Below, in pieces: positions 1 to 7,505 of a stretch of DNA of 35,379 nucleotides. The position numbers and the translations under genes were made by a program. The notes beneath the pieces are model-generated. The model searched no databases and was not told the origin of the DNA. It saw only the letters and a list, made by a program, of their open reading frames with translations. Positions within the stretch are counted from its first letter, which is position 1. Each line of letters begins with the position of its first letter. The DNA comes from Leptolyngbyaceae cyanobacterium M33_DOE_097 (GTDB taxonomy: Bacteria > Cyanobacteriota > Cyanobacteriia > Leptolyngbyales > Leptolyngbyaceae), in contig DVDV01000059.1 of the NCBI GenBank assembly GCA_015296075.1, forward strand, positions 1 through 35,379, written 5' to 3'.

Positions 1-122
1 AAACATTTGTACTGTAGCCAGAGTGTCTAAAGACTTGTGCACTCAATGTTATAAACGGCAGAATGCGGGTTTCAGCCATTCATAAACGTTAAAACCGGAC
101 GTTTTTATGAGAATCATTCTCA
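1..122 (+). repeat. Direct repeat copy A, Fur-box promoter region
   Basis: These 122 bases align without gaps to 35258-35379. I count 24 mismatches, so about 80% identity. The best conserved parts are the first 15 or so bases, the stretch around ACGGCAGAATG and the last 15 bases. The copy ends in a 7-1-7 palindrome and lies 58 bp before the exporter gene, so it is probably a duplicated iron-responsive promoter. No open frame is evident in it. The family may have more copies elsewhere in the genome. Confidence 0.85.
108..122 (+). promoter_or_regulatory. Fur box upstream of siderophore-type exporter
   Basis: The 15-mer TGAGAATCATTCTCA is a perfect inverted repeat of two 7-bp arms around one base. 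This is the known 7-1-7 Fur operator layout, TGATAAT-N-ATTATCA, with G/C at the fourth position of each arm. A further half-site (GAGAATTG) follows at about 127-134. It lies 58 bp upstream of an exporter of the siderophore/cyclic-peptide family, so Fur repression under iron sufficiency is the natural inference. Confidence 0.7.
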
Positions 123-179
123 TATCGAGAATTGCTGATCTGAATGGGCTGGACTAGCAAGTTATGGCCGATTTAGTGG

Positions 180-1904
180 ATGATGAAATTCGCCTTTGAG
201 AATTCTTCGCCTGTCCGGCCAACTATGAGTCTTTTCCAATTCCTCTTGCAATCCTCGTGGCGGTTAGTTGCGATCGCAACCCTAACTGGCATCATTAGTG
301 GCGGCAGTAGCGCGGCAATTATTGCTGTCATCAACTACGTAACTGAACACGACTTCAATAACTCCCCGCTTTACATCGTGTTGGGGTTTATCGGGTTAGT
401 GCTGCTGTCATTAATCACCAACTTTATTAGCCAGCTCACTCTGATTCAACTGGCGCAGCAGGCGATTTTTGACTTACGACTGCGGCTCGCCCAACGCATT
501 CTCGCGGCTGACTTACCCCAACTCGAATCGCTCGGTGCGGCGCGACTGCTCGCGACCCTGACCGATGATGTGCAGGCCGTATCTGATGCAGTGCGACTGA
601 TCCCCTTCATTTTTGTGGATCTGGCGATCGCGGGTGGTTGCTTTATCTACATCACGTTTTTATCCTGGCAGGTGACCGTGCTAGCCCTGATCATGCTGGT
701 GGTGTGTCTGCTCATTTATCGCAATCTGTTGCGACGGGCGCGCACTAAATTAGCCTTGGCTCGCGAAGAACAAGACAGCCTGTATCAACATTTTCGGGCA
801 GTGACCGATGGCACCAAAGAGCTAAAACTGCACTACCAACGCCGACAAGCCTTTTTGCAGGAAGACCTATGGCAAACCGCAGAAGCTTATCGCCGCTATA
901 ACGTTGAAGGCTTAAGCATGTTTGCCATCATTTCTAACTGGGGCAAAATGATGTTCTTCTTCATGATTGGGCTGGCGTTGTTTATCTTGCCAGAGGTCAT
1001 GGCCGTCTCCCCCACGATGCTGTCAGGTTACATCTTGAGCTTTACCTACATGGTCGGCCCGATTGATAGCCTGATCAATCGCTTGCCTGTAATCAGCCGT
1101 TCAGGGGTTGCGCTTGAAAAGATTCAGTCGTTGAATCTGATGCTAAACGATCGCGCTGAAAAGACAACGCCGCCCCCTGCAACGCTACACAACTGGCAGA
1201 CGCTCCAACTCAAACGGGTGACTCACACCTATGGTAGCGATCGCGATGACAGACGATTCATCTTAGGTCCGCTTGACCTGAACTTACACCCCGGCGAGAT
1301 TGTGTTTTTAGTGGGTGGAAACGGCAGTGGCAAATCGACTCTAGCGAAGATCATTACCGGGCTTTACATCCCTGAAAACGGCGAAATTTGGTTCGATAAC
1401 ATCCCCATTACCGATAGCAATCGCGAGTGGTATCGGCAACATTTTTCAGTAGTCTTCGCTGATTTCTTTTTGTTTGCTCGGCTCTTGGGGCTACAAGATC
1501 CCAACCTTGAACAGCAGGCGACCAAACGATTGCGACAATTGCAACTCGACCATAAAGTCACCATCGAAGCAGGTACGCTTTCAACAACGGCCCTATCTCA
1601 GGGGCAACGCAAACGGCTAGCGCTCTTAACCGCCTATCTTGAAGATCGTCCCGTTTACCTGTTTGATGAATGGGCTTCTGACCAAGACCCTGTCTTCAAA
1701 GATTTGTTTTACCGGGAGTTGTTACCCCAACTACGTGATCGCGGCAAAGCCATTATCGTGATTAGCCACGATGACCATTACTTTCATCTGGGCGATCGCC
1801 TGATCAAGCTTGACTATGGGCAACTCGAATATGAGCGATCGATGCCTTATCAAGACTTGTCAAGTAGAGAAAATGATGCAAACAAAATATTAGATGATTG
1901 GTAG
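180..1904 (+). CDS. Cyclic peptide/siderophore export ABC transporter
   Basis: A half-size ABC exporter of 574 residues. An N-terminal transmembrane domain (about residues 20-310, several hydrophobic segments) is fused to a nucleotide-binding domain. The Walker A GGNGSGKST is near residue 378, the signature LSQGQRKR near 471 and the Walker B YLFDEWASDQ near 492. The domain layout and the phrase LLSGYILSFTYM-like TM region fit the SyrD/PvdE family, which exports cyclic peptides and siderophores across the inner membrane. The start is either of two tandem ATGs at 180 or an ATG at 225 (MSLFQFLL), which better matches family N-termini; neither has a strong ribosome-binding site. The Fur box upstream supports a siderophore role. 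The actual substrate cannot be read from sequence. Confidence 0.85.
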   Translation: MMKFAFENSSPVRPTMSLFQFLLQSSWRLVAIATLTGIISGGSSAAIIAVINYVTEHDFNNSPLYIVLGFIGLVLLSLITNFISQLTLIQLAQQAIFDLRLRLAQRILAADLPQLESLGAARLLATLTDDVQAVSDAVRLIPFIFVDLAIAGGCFIYITFLSWQVTVLALIMLVVCLLIYRNLLRRARTKLALAREEQDSLYQHFRAVTDGTKELKLHYQRRQAFLQEDLWQTAEAYRRYNVEGLSMFAIISNWGKMMFFFMIGLALFILPEVMAVSPTMLSGYILSFTYMVGPIDSLINRLPVISRSGVALEKIQSLNLMLNDRAEKTTPPPATLHNWQTLQLKRVTHTYGSDRDDRRFILGPLDLNLHPGEIVFLVGGNGSGKSTLAKIITGLYIPENGEIWFDNIPITDSNREWYRQHFSVVFADFFLFARLLGLQDPNLEQQATKRLRQLQLDHKVTIEAGTLSTTALSQGQRKRLALLTAYLEDRPVYLFDEWASDQDPVFKDLFYRELLPQLRDRGKAIIVISHDDHYFHLGDRLIKLDYGQLEYERSMPYQDLSSRENDANKILDDW

Positions 1905-1942
1905 ACTAACGACACTTGGATTTCGCGTGCTTCGGAGGCAAC

Positions 1943-2884
1943 ATGACCCAACGCCCGATTATTCTTGGCATTGTAGGAGACAGTGCAGCTGGCAAAACCA
2001 CTCTCACCAAGGGGATTGCTCAGTTTTTAGGTCCTGAAAATGTAACCGTTATCTGCACTGACGACTATCACCGCTACGATCGCAAACAACGGGCAGAGTT
2101 GGGCATCACCGCGTTGCACCCCGACTGCAACCACCTCGACATCATGCAGCAGCATCTCTCGCTGCTCCGCACCGGGCAACCGATTCTCAAACCCATCTAC
2201 AGCCACAAATCTGGCACCTTTGAGGCACCTGAATACATCAAACCTAACAAGTTTGTAATTGTTGAAGGGTTGCTGGGTTATTCGACACGTGGGGCACGCG
2301 ATTGCTACGACGTGAAGGTTTATTTAGCTCCTCCAGAAGAGCTACGAGCTAAGTGGAAGGTGCGGCGAGACACCCAAAAACGCGGTTACAGCGAAGATCA
2401 GGTTTTGGCTGAGATGCAAAAACGAGAGCCAGACTCTGAAAGCTTTATTCGTCCGCAACGGCAATGGTCTGACATTGTTGTGACGTTTTATCCGGCGGCA
2501 GACGACCCTGATGCCAGCAGTGGCAGCTTAAATGTACGTTTGGTTCTGCGGCCAAACATTCCGCACCCAGAGCTGACCCAGGTTGTGACCACCGACCCTA
2601 ATGACCACAGCTCTGCTATTCGTCTGGGGTTAGACCGCGATATGGGCAAGCCAGTGGATGTGTTAGAAATCGATCGCCATGCCACGATCGATCAAGTCGC
2701 TCAGCTTGAACGGTTCATTTGCAGTGATTTGCCGGACCTGTTGCACGTTTGCAACCGCGAGGTAAATCCCGAATTAGGAAAAGTTACAGGCACTACAGGC
2801 GAAACGTTGCAGAGCTATCCTCTCGCTTTAACTCAGTTACTGATTGCCTTTCACATGCTGAAAGCTACTAAAGGTCACGTGTAG
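1943..2884 (+). CDS. Divergent phosphoribulokinase-like kinase
   Basis: A 313-residue P-loop kinase of the phosphoribulokinase/uridine kinase superfamily. The P-loop GDSAAGKTT is at residues 12-20. ICTDDYHRYDRKQR at 37-50 matches the PRK catalytic and substrate-binding segment, and PIYSHKSGTF and VIVEGLLG follow as in PRK. The ATG at 1943 is preceded by GGAGG at about 1934, so I prefer it to the upstream TTG at 1916. The canonical cyanobacterial enzyme has Cys in the P-loop (GDSGCGK) and a C-terminal Cys pair used for thioredoxin/CP12 control. This protein has Ala in the P-loop and lacks the C-terminal pair. It lies 38 bp after the exporter and is probably cotranscribed. It is likely a paralogue of the Calvin-cycle enzyme; its substrate is unknown. 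Confidence 0.8.
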   Translation: MTQRPIILGIVGDSAAGKTTLTKGIAQFLGPENVTVICTDDYHRYDRKQRAELGITALHPDCNHLDIMQQHLSLLRTGQPILKPIYSHKSGTFEAPEYIKPNKFVIVEGLLGYSTRGARDCYDVKVYLAPPEELRAKWKVRRDTQKRGYSEDQVLAEMQKREPDSESFIRPQRQWSDIVVTFYPAADDPDASSGSLNVRLVLRPNIPHPELTQVVTTDPNDHSSAIRLGLDRDMGKPVDVLEIDRHATIDQVAQLERFICSDLPDLLHVCNREVNPELGKVTGTTGETLQSYPLALTQLLIAFHMLKATKGHV

Positions 2885-3052
2885 GAAGATCTGCTCAAGC
2901 TTCGGATGGTGGCATGTAAGGACGATTTGCCTACTTCCCCCTGACTTTGAGCGGAAAACCTCCTTTAAAGAGCCTTTTTTGTTGGAGTTTTAGCGAAGGT
3001 TTGGGAGCGGCGGAGCCGCAAGATCGGGGGACTTCCCCCCGCGCCCCCGCTC

Positions 3053-3073
3053 GTAGGGGCCTCACTCCCCTAC
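3053..3073. repeat. GC-rich hairpin
   Basis: GTAGGGG and CCCCTAC form a perfect 7-bp stem around a 7-base loop. It sits within a run of C-rich sequence. There is no T-tract after it, so it is a repeat-type hairpin and not an obvious intrinsic terminator. Confidence 0.6.
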
Positions 3074-3348
3074 AACCCCCGCAAGGTCGTGCGTGTGGGT
3101 GTTGAATGGGCAGCTAGCCAAGCGTTGTGGGTAACCAGATCGGCACTCTGATCGTTTACAAAAGGTACGGGTGACGTGAGGCGACGGTTACAAAAGCGAT
3201 CGCCCTGGCAAAAGCCGTTGAAACTGCCGAACCGCTTTTTGTAAAGAGTGCAAGATGTGGTTTAAGCCTGCGAAGCAGGGTTCCCACTCCACCCTTAAAC
3301 CCCTCTTTTTGTCAAACACTGGAACTAGCAACACCTTCCGGAGGGGAG

Positions 3349-3398
3349 GTGAGGGGAAGCGGTCGTCCCCTCACGGGGGTTTGGGGGCATGCCCCCAA
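3349..3398. repeat. Paired GC-rich palindromes
   Basis: Two structures lie side by side. GTGAGGGG (3349-3356) pairs with CCCCTCAC (3367-3374). The 18-mer TTGGGGGCATGCCCCCAA (3381-3398) is its own reverse complement. Neither has a downstream T-run. Such G-run palindromes are typical of dispersed repeats in cyanobacterial intergenic DNA. Confidence 0.65.
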
Positions 3399-3528
3399 GG
3401 ATTGCTGGCTCGGAAAAAATTGCTCTTAGAAAAAGCCTTTTTGATGGGAGTCAGACAAAATTTGGGGCCGACAAAGCCATTAAACTGAAGGAAAGCCTCC
3501 CCCCAAAAGACTCGTTTGACTCACTCAA

Positions 3529-3612
3529 CGGAGAGGGCGGGATTCGAACCCGCGAGGCTTATCACCTGCTCGATTTCAAGTCGAGTGCATTCGACCACTC
3601 TGCCACCTCTCC
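3529..3612 (-). tRNA. tRNA-Ser (anticodon UGA)
   Basis: Read on the minus strand, GGAGAGG at the 5' end pairs with CCTCTCC at the 3' end as a 7-bp acceptor stem. The anticodon arm is CTCGA-CTTGAAA-TCGAG, giving anticodon TGA for UCA/UCN serine codons. A long variable arm follows, as in class II tRNAs. The T arm is GCGGG-TTCGAAT-CCCGC. The discriminator base is G, as expected for serine. CCA is not encoded. Confidence 0.95.
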
Positions 3613-3746
3613 ACGTTGGTTTATATTAGCACTCCTCAGTAGTGAAAGCGAAACAGCAACCCATAAACAAACCAGTTCGCTAGAAGGCTTGACCAAACGC
3701 TAAGATCAGTCATGATGGAGGTATTAAGTTCTCTGCCACTACTGTT

Positions 3747-4151
3747 ATGAGCGATCGCACCCTCAACGAAGCTGCCGCCGCTGCATTGGTCGAACCTACT
3801 CCCGAAGGCATTGTTCGCATTAAACCGTGGGGCAAAATGACCCTGCTCGAAGAAAGTGAGCGTTATCGCATTAACCGCATTGAGCTTTCTCCGGGGCATC
3901 ACATTAGCACGCAAATGCATTATCACCGCAGTGAACACTGGATTGTCGTTTCAGGAACGGCAAAAGTCATCTGCGATGGCAAAGAAACGATCCTAGTCGC
4001 CAAGCAATCAACCTATGTACCAACCTGTACCCCCCATCGGGTCGAAAATCCGGGTGTGATTCCACTTGTGATGATTGAGGTGCAAAACGGAGAGTATCTA
4101 GGTGAAGACGACATCATCCGATTTGAGGATGACCCAAGTTACAAACCCTAG
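3747..4151 (+). CDS. Cupin, mannose-6-phosphate isomerase type II-like
   Basis: A 134-residue single-cupin protein resembling the C-terminal domain of bifunctional mannose-6-phosphate isomerase/GDP-mannose pyrophosphorylase. The opening phrase with KPWG, the metal-site motif HYHRSEHW (residues 58-65) and the closing EVQNGEYLGEDDIIRFEDDP are characteristic of that family. The His residues and Glu63 probably bind a divalent metal. The short length means the nucleotidyltransferase half is absent, so this is a stand-alone cupin. It may act on sugar phosphates, but its substrate is not known. It is followed 66 bp later by the HNH gene on the same strand. Confidence 0.75.
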   Translation: MSDRTLNEAAAAALVEPTPEGIVRIKPWGKMTLLEESERYRINRIELSPGHHISTQMHYHRSEHWIVVSGTAKVICDGKETILVAKQSTYVPTCTPHRVENPGVIPLVMIEVQNGEYLGEDDIIRFEDDPSYKP

Positions 4152-4217
4152 ACAACCTACTCGAATTGTTATTGAGAGTGTTACCATCTGTAAAACCTTT
4201 GTTTGAACTGAGGCTGA

Positions 4218-4715
4218 ATGAGCAAGGTTCTAGTGCTAAATGCCTCCTACGAGCCGCTCAACATAACTAGCTGGCGACGGGCTGTAGTGTTGTTGCTAAA
4301 AGGTAAGGCAGAGCAGGTTGAACATAACGGCAAGTATGTCTACGCTGGCTTTCCATTGCCAACGGTGATACGTCTGCGTCACTATGTTCGTGTTCCTTAT
4401 AAAGAGATCCCTTTAACACGTCGCAATTTGCTGCATCGAGATGGTCATACCTGTCAGTACTGCGGCTATTCTGGCGATGATTTAACACTTGACCATGTAG
4501 TACCGCGATCGCGAGGCGGTAATGACTCCTGGGAAAACATGGTGACAGCTTGTGTTCGTTGCAATGTCAGAAAAGGCAACCGCACCCCCCGCGAAGCCGG
4601 AATGCTACTTGAAATTCCACCCCGTAAACCCTATAGCGGTCTTTATTTTGAAGTGTCAAAACACCTCAAGAACGGGTTGAATCAAGAGTGGCGCAAGTAT
4701 GTCATCGGAACTTAA
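4218..4715 (+). CDS. HNH endonuclease family protein
   Basis: A 165-residue HNH nuclease. The core has CQYCG (Cys79, Cys82), LDHVVPRSRGG (Asp92-His93, catalytic His), ENMVTAC (Asn108) and CVRCNVRKGNR (Cys112, Cys115). This is the complete HNH/zinc layout with four zinc-binding Cys. The N-terminal half (VLVLNASYEPLNITSWRRAV) is the conserved leader of a small HNH family found across cyanobacteria. It is not inside an intron, intein or restriction locus, so it is probably a resident housekeeping nuclease of unknown target. Confidence 0.85.
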   Translation: MSKVLVLNASYEPLNITSWRRAVVLLLKGKAEQVEHNGKYVYAGFPLPTVIRLRHYVRVPYKEIPLTRRNLLHRDGHTCQYCGYSGDDLTLDHVVPRSRGGNDSWENMVTACVRCNVRKGNRTPREAGMLLEIPPRKPYSGLYFEVSKHLKNGLNQEWRKYVIGT

Positions 4716-4777
4716 CTTTTCACTTGATTTGACGGTTTCAGGGTGCTGACTAATTCAGCAAGTCAGCGAAGAACAGC

Positions 4778-6202
4778 CTACATCAAAGTTGGCTCAGAGT
4801 TTCTGGACTGTTGAGCATAAAAGCCAGCCACCAGCGCAATCATAAACCACCAGAGAGTGTTGACCTCTGGACGGTAGAGAACCGTGTCGAATAAGCCGTG
4901 ACCTAGCATTCCAAAGATGGAGGCGATCGCCCCAATTAACCAAAAGCCTTGTGGATTGGCCTGCTCACGTAGACGCTTCAACTGCTGCCAACCCAAACTA
5001 ATCGTGACAAACAACAACCAGAGAAAGCACGTTAACCCAATAATTCCCGTTTCGACTGCCACCTCTAAAATAATGGAGTAGGCACTTAGAGCCGAAAAAC
5101 GGGTGCGTTGATAGGCCGGATAAATCAGATTAAACGCATTATTTCCAGGCCCAATCCCCAGAATCGGGCGAGCTTTGATCATTTGCAACACTGACTGCCA
5201 CACATTAATCCGAAAGTTATTGCTGCTATCACCCCGACCCGCGAAGATACTCAGGGCGCGATCGCGCAGTGTTGGCACCACCAGCATTGCCGCCAAGATC
5301 ACCACAGCCAAACCACCCACACCGACTGGCAAAGCCCACTTGCGCCAGAACGGTGGGAAATAAACACTCCACCAGGTTGCCAGCAACACAGCCAGAGCAA
5401 ACATCGAAAACACGATGCCAATCATGCCACCCCGGCTATAAGTCCACAAAAAGCACGCACCATTCACCAGCACCATTGTCACCGCCAAAGCCTTCTGCAC
5501 CTTGCTCTGCCAGACAAAAAAGGCCATTGCACTTAAAATCACCGCAGGCAGCAAGTAACCCGCCAATAAATTGGGATTGCCCAAATAGCTATAAACCCGC
5601 GTAGTCTGAGCCAAAGGCGACTCTGGATCAACCCAAGTAGCTAAAGCCTTGACCCCATACAGCTTCTGCTGCCAACCGTAAGCACTCACCCAGAGCGCCA
5701 CCAGCAAAAAGATGCCGATCATCCATGAGCGAATCCGGGGCGATCGCAACACCCGCGCCAGCAAAGCAAAGAACAACAGATAGAGGGTCAGCTTAGTAAA
5801 CCCGGTGAAGGCAGCCCTACGAACAGGGGAAGCCACTGTTGCCAAGGCCGAAATGCCCCAATAGGCCAGCACCAGCATGTGAATCGGCGTCGTTAAGGGA
5901 GAACGCGCCACCTCGCTCCCCACCCCTTCTGGCTCTCCATCCGAGATCGTCAGCAAAAACCAGTAGACCCCACACAACCCCAGCAAGATCCCGGTGTAGG
6001 TGTTGCTAACAAAAGGAGCCAGCACAAACACCAGACCTGCCAGCCCAGCGCCGATCACCTCAGCCCACTCAGTCATCAACACACTGCCGCGTCGCCACTG
6101 TCGTAACGGGTTTAGCAGCCGATGTACCAGACTTGTCCCCCGCCATTGCTGAAACGGCACGGTTACAAGGGTGAGATTTTGCCAAAGAGCGTTTGCGTCC
6201 AT
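4778..6202 (-). CDS. ictB: IctB-type putative bicarbonate transporter, O-antigen ligase family
   Basis: A 474-residue polytopic membrane protein with about ten hydrophobic segments. It matches cyanobacterial IctB along its length. Recognisable segments are the N-terminal QQWRGTSLVHRLL, TKLTLYLLFFALLARVLRSPR, VYSYLGNPNLLAGYLLP, WTYSRGG and NNFRINVWQSVLQMI. The loop GIGPGNNAFNLIYP and the C-terminal GMLGHGLFDTVLYRPE complete the match. IctB was proposed to promote inorganic carbon accumulation. It belongs to the O-antigen ligase/polymerase (Wzy/WaaL) superfamily, so direct bicarbonate transport is debated. It is transcribed alone, convergent with the HNH gene, with 62 bp between the stop codons. 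Confidence 0.9.
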   Translation of the reverse strand: MDANALWQNLTLVTVPFQQWRGTSLVHRLLNPLRQWRRGSVLMTEWAEVIGAGLAGLVFVLAPFVSNTYTGILLGLCGVYWFLLTISDGEPEGVGSEVARSPLTTPIHMLVLAYWGISALATVASPVRRAAFTGFTKLTLYLLFFALLARVLRSPRIRSWMIGIFLLVALWVSAYGWQQKLYGVKALATWVDPESPLAQTTRVYSYLGNPNLLAGYLLPAVILSAMAFFVWQSKVQKALAVTMVLVNGACFLWTYSRGGMIGIVFSMFALAVLLATWWSVYFPPFWRKWALPVGVGGLAVVILAAMLVVPTLRDRALSIFAGRGDSSNNFRINVWQSVLQMIKARPILGIGPGNNAFNLIYPAYQRTRFSALSAYSIILEVAVETGIIGLTCFLWLLFVTISLGWQQLKRLREQANPQGFWLIGAIASIFGMLGHGLFDTVLYRPEVNTLWWFMIALVAGFYAQQSRNSEPTLM

Positions 6203-6459
6203 AGGGGGCGATCGCGATCAGAATGCATTAGACATTCTAGAGGCATAGCTGCGCCTTAACTCAGCAAATGCACCAATTAGCCGAAAATGTTTTTTCAGCA
6301 AAGCTCAAAATCTCTTCCCACCTGGGTCGTCCCTTTCTGCTCACCGTCTTCCTCCCACCTCAGTACGGTAAATTCTCCTTGAAGCTTGGGCTTCCCGGAA
6401 TCATGCCAACCCAGGTTGAGGTTAAACTAAAGTTACATCCCACTAATTTCAGGAAATCT

Positions 6460-6738
6460 ATGGCACGCCAACTTAAACGCTGGGAGTCTCCCCGCAAAGA
6501 AGGGCGCAACAACAAAGGCAAAGGAGGCAGCGCCCGCCAACGACAACGCCGCAAGCAAATGCAAACTTTACGCAAGAAATTAAAAGAACAATCCGATTTA
6601 TTTGACCAGGGGAAGCCACCACGCTTCCCTTTTTTATTGGGTGCGATCGCCCAGTTCCAAAATGTTGCGACTCCACTCCCCAAATCGCGCAACGCTACCC
6701 GCTTATCAGTCATACACAAGCTAAAAGTCATTCACTAG
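6460..6738 (+). CDS. Small basic protein, possibly stop-lost
   Basis: An ATG at 6460 preceded by AGGA opens a frame whose first 50 or so residues are very basic, for example RKEGRNNKGKGG and RQRQRRKQMQTLRKK, ending in EQSDLFDQ. From there the frame runs straight through a perfect intrinsic terminator (6610-6635). The remaining 40 or so residues look like translated intergenic DNA. A single missing T before the GAC at about 6604 would restore LF-stop just before the hairpin. The true protein is therefore perhaps 49-50 residues, and the extension may come from a mutation or sequencing error. The basic composition suggests RNA or ribosome association, but I do not recognise the family. Confidence 0.5.
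   Translation: MARQLKRWESPRKEGRNNKGKGGSARQRQRRKQMQTLRKKLKEQSDLFDQGKPPRFPFLLGAIAQFQNVATPLPKSRNATRLSVIHKLKVIH
6610..6635 (+). terminator. Intrinsic terminator inside the small ORF
   Basis: GGGAAGC (6610-6616), loop CACCAC and GCTTCCC (6623-6629) form a perfect 7-bp stem followed by six T residues (6630-6635). This is a textbook Rho-independent terminator for plus-strand transcription. It lies within the open frame that starts at 6460. Confidence 0.8.
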
Positions 6739-6791
6739 CACACTAGCAGCTTGCCGCTTTGAAGAGTCAGATTACAGGATTAATAATTTGG

Positions 6792-7190
6792 CTACTTACA
6801 GGCTCGATGTTGCGTTGCCTCACCAGGTGTAACAAACAAGATGGAACATGGTTCATGGACTTTAGCCGTATGCCAAACACCACGCGGCACAATCACATAG
6901 TCTCCTGGGTGTTCTAAGGCAACGCTGGTTTGACCATCTTCTTGCTCTAAAACAAAATCAACTCGCCCCGATAAAAGGTACACCAACTCTTCACCGTGAG
7001 GATGCATTTCCCAACTATCCCAATCGCGATCGCAGCTAAAGTGAGAAACGAGCCGCCTACCACTGAAGTCACCAAACTTATCAGCAAGATCCTGAAAGAA
7101 GTTATCACCGACTGGCACAGGAGTAGTATCGCCCTTATCCCCAAGCACTACATAGGCAGAAAGGATATTGAACGGTTTATCCTTATCCAT
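6792..7190 (-). CDS. Cupin domain protein
   Basis: A protein of 132 residues with a single cupin barrel. The first cupin motif is visible as WEMHPHGEELVYLLSGRVDFVLEQ and the second as HPGDYVIVPRGVWHTAKV. His, His, Glu and the later His are the usual metal ligands. The ATG at 7190 has a GGAG about 10 bases upstream and is preferred to the adjacent GTG. Function is not predictable; such proteins range from dioxygenases to sensory or epimerase-like enzymes. A weak Fur-like inverted repeat lies 22 bp upstream of the start. Confidence 0.75.
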   Translation of the reverse strand: MDKDKPFNILSAYVVLGDKGDTTPVPVGDNFFQDLADKFGDFSGRRLVSHFSCDRDWDSWEMHPHGEELVYLLSGRVDFVLEQEDGQTSVALEHPGDYVIVPRGVWHTAKVHEPCSILFVTPGEATQHRACK

Positions 7191-7505
7191 CACTCAATTT
7201 ACTCCATCTTATAAAAATCATTTTCATACACATATTTGACAGCAAATAAATATACGAACTGTTTTTATTGAACACAACCAGTCATCCTCTCAAAACTATC
7301 TCTAACAACAAATTGTTAGACCATAGCGCTGCAGTCGCTTACCGAACCTTCGCTTTACAAGTCATTGAAACAGAGAGCAAAAAAAGAGCGAAAGAATGTA
7401 CAAGGTTCGTCCTTCAAGCAAGACAAATACCCAATTCTTTCACTCTCTCTTATTCCATCAGTGTCTAGATACTACGCTCTCATCAGAGCATCACCTAGAC
7501 TGAAT
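7191..7505. other. AT-rich intergenic region
   Basis: About 315 bases between the start of the cupin gene and the stop of the VOC gene, both on the minus strand. The short frames here have no recognisable protein character. Next to the cupin start is an AT-rich promoter-like stretch with the imperfect palindrome TAAAAATCATTTTCA. I see no RNA gene or terminator in the rest. Confidence 0.5.
7212..7226 (-). promoter_or_regulatory. Possible weak Fur-type operator
   Basis: TAAAAATCATTTTCA has the same 7-1-7 geometry as the Fur boxes at the window ends, with the arms matching except at one pair. It lies 22-36 bp upstream of the cupin ATG at 7190. The AT-rich context makes a chance match quite possible. 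Confidence 0.25.

Larger units (their letters stand above)
2885..3528. other. Gene-free region with GC-rich palindromes
   Basis: About 640 bases with no convincing gene. Short frames here have biased, repeat-derived translations. It contains a 7-bp-stem hairpin at 3053-3073, an 8-bp-stem hairpin at 3349-3374 and an 18-bp palindrome at 3381-3398, all rich in G and C runs. A looser inverted pair, TTACAAAAGCG near 3188 and CGCTTTTTGTAA near 3233, lies between them. The region looks like an accumulation of dispersed intergenic repeats next to a tRNA gene. I see no clear terminator for the upstream kinase gene. Confidence 0.6.

Noticed and set aside
3255-3703. Two overlapping frames across the palindromes and tRNA
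   Set aside because: They translate G-run repeats and the antisense of tRNA-Ser, so they are artefacts.
6268-6459. N-terminal extension of the small basic ORF
   Set aside because: The translation before 6460 is not coding-like, and the ATG at 6460 has an AGGA before it.
7268-7468. 66-codon frame in the AT-rich region
   Set aside because: No ribosome-binding site or recognisable protein features, and it overlaps another equally weak frame.
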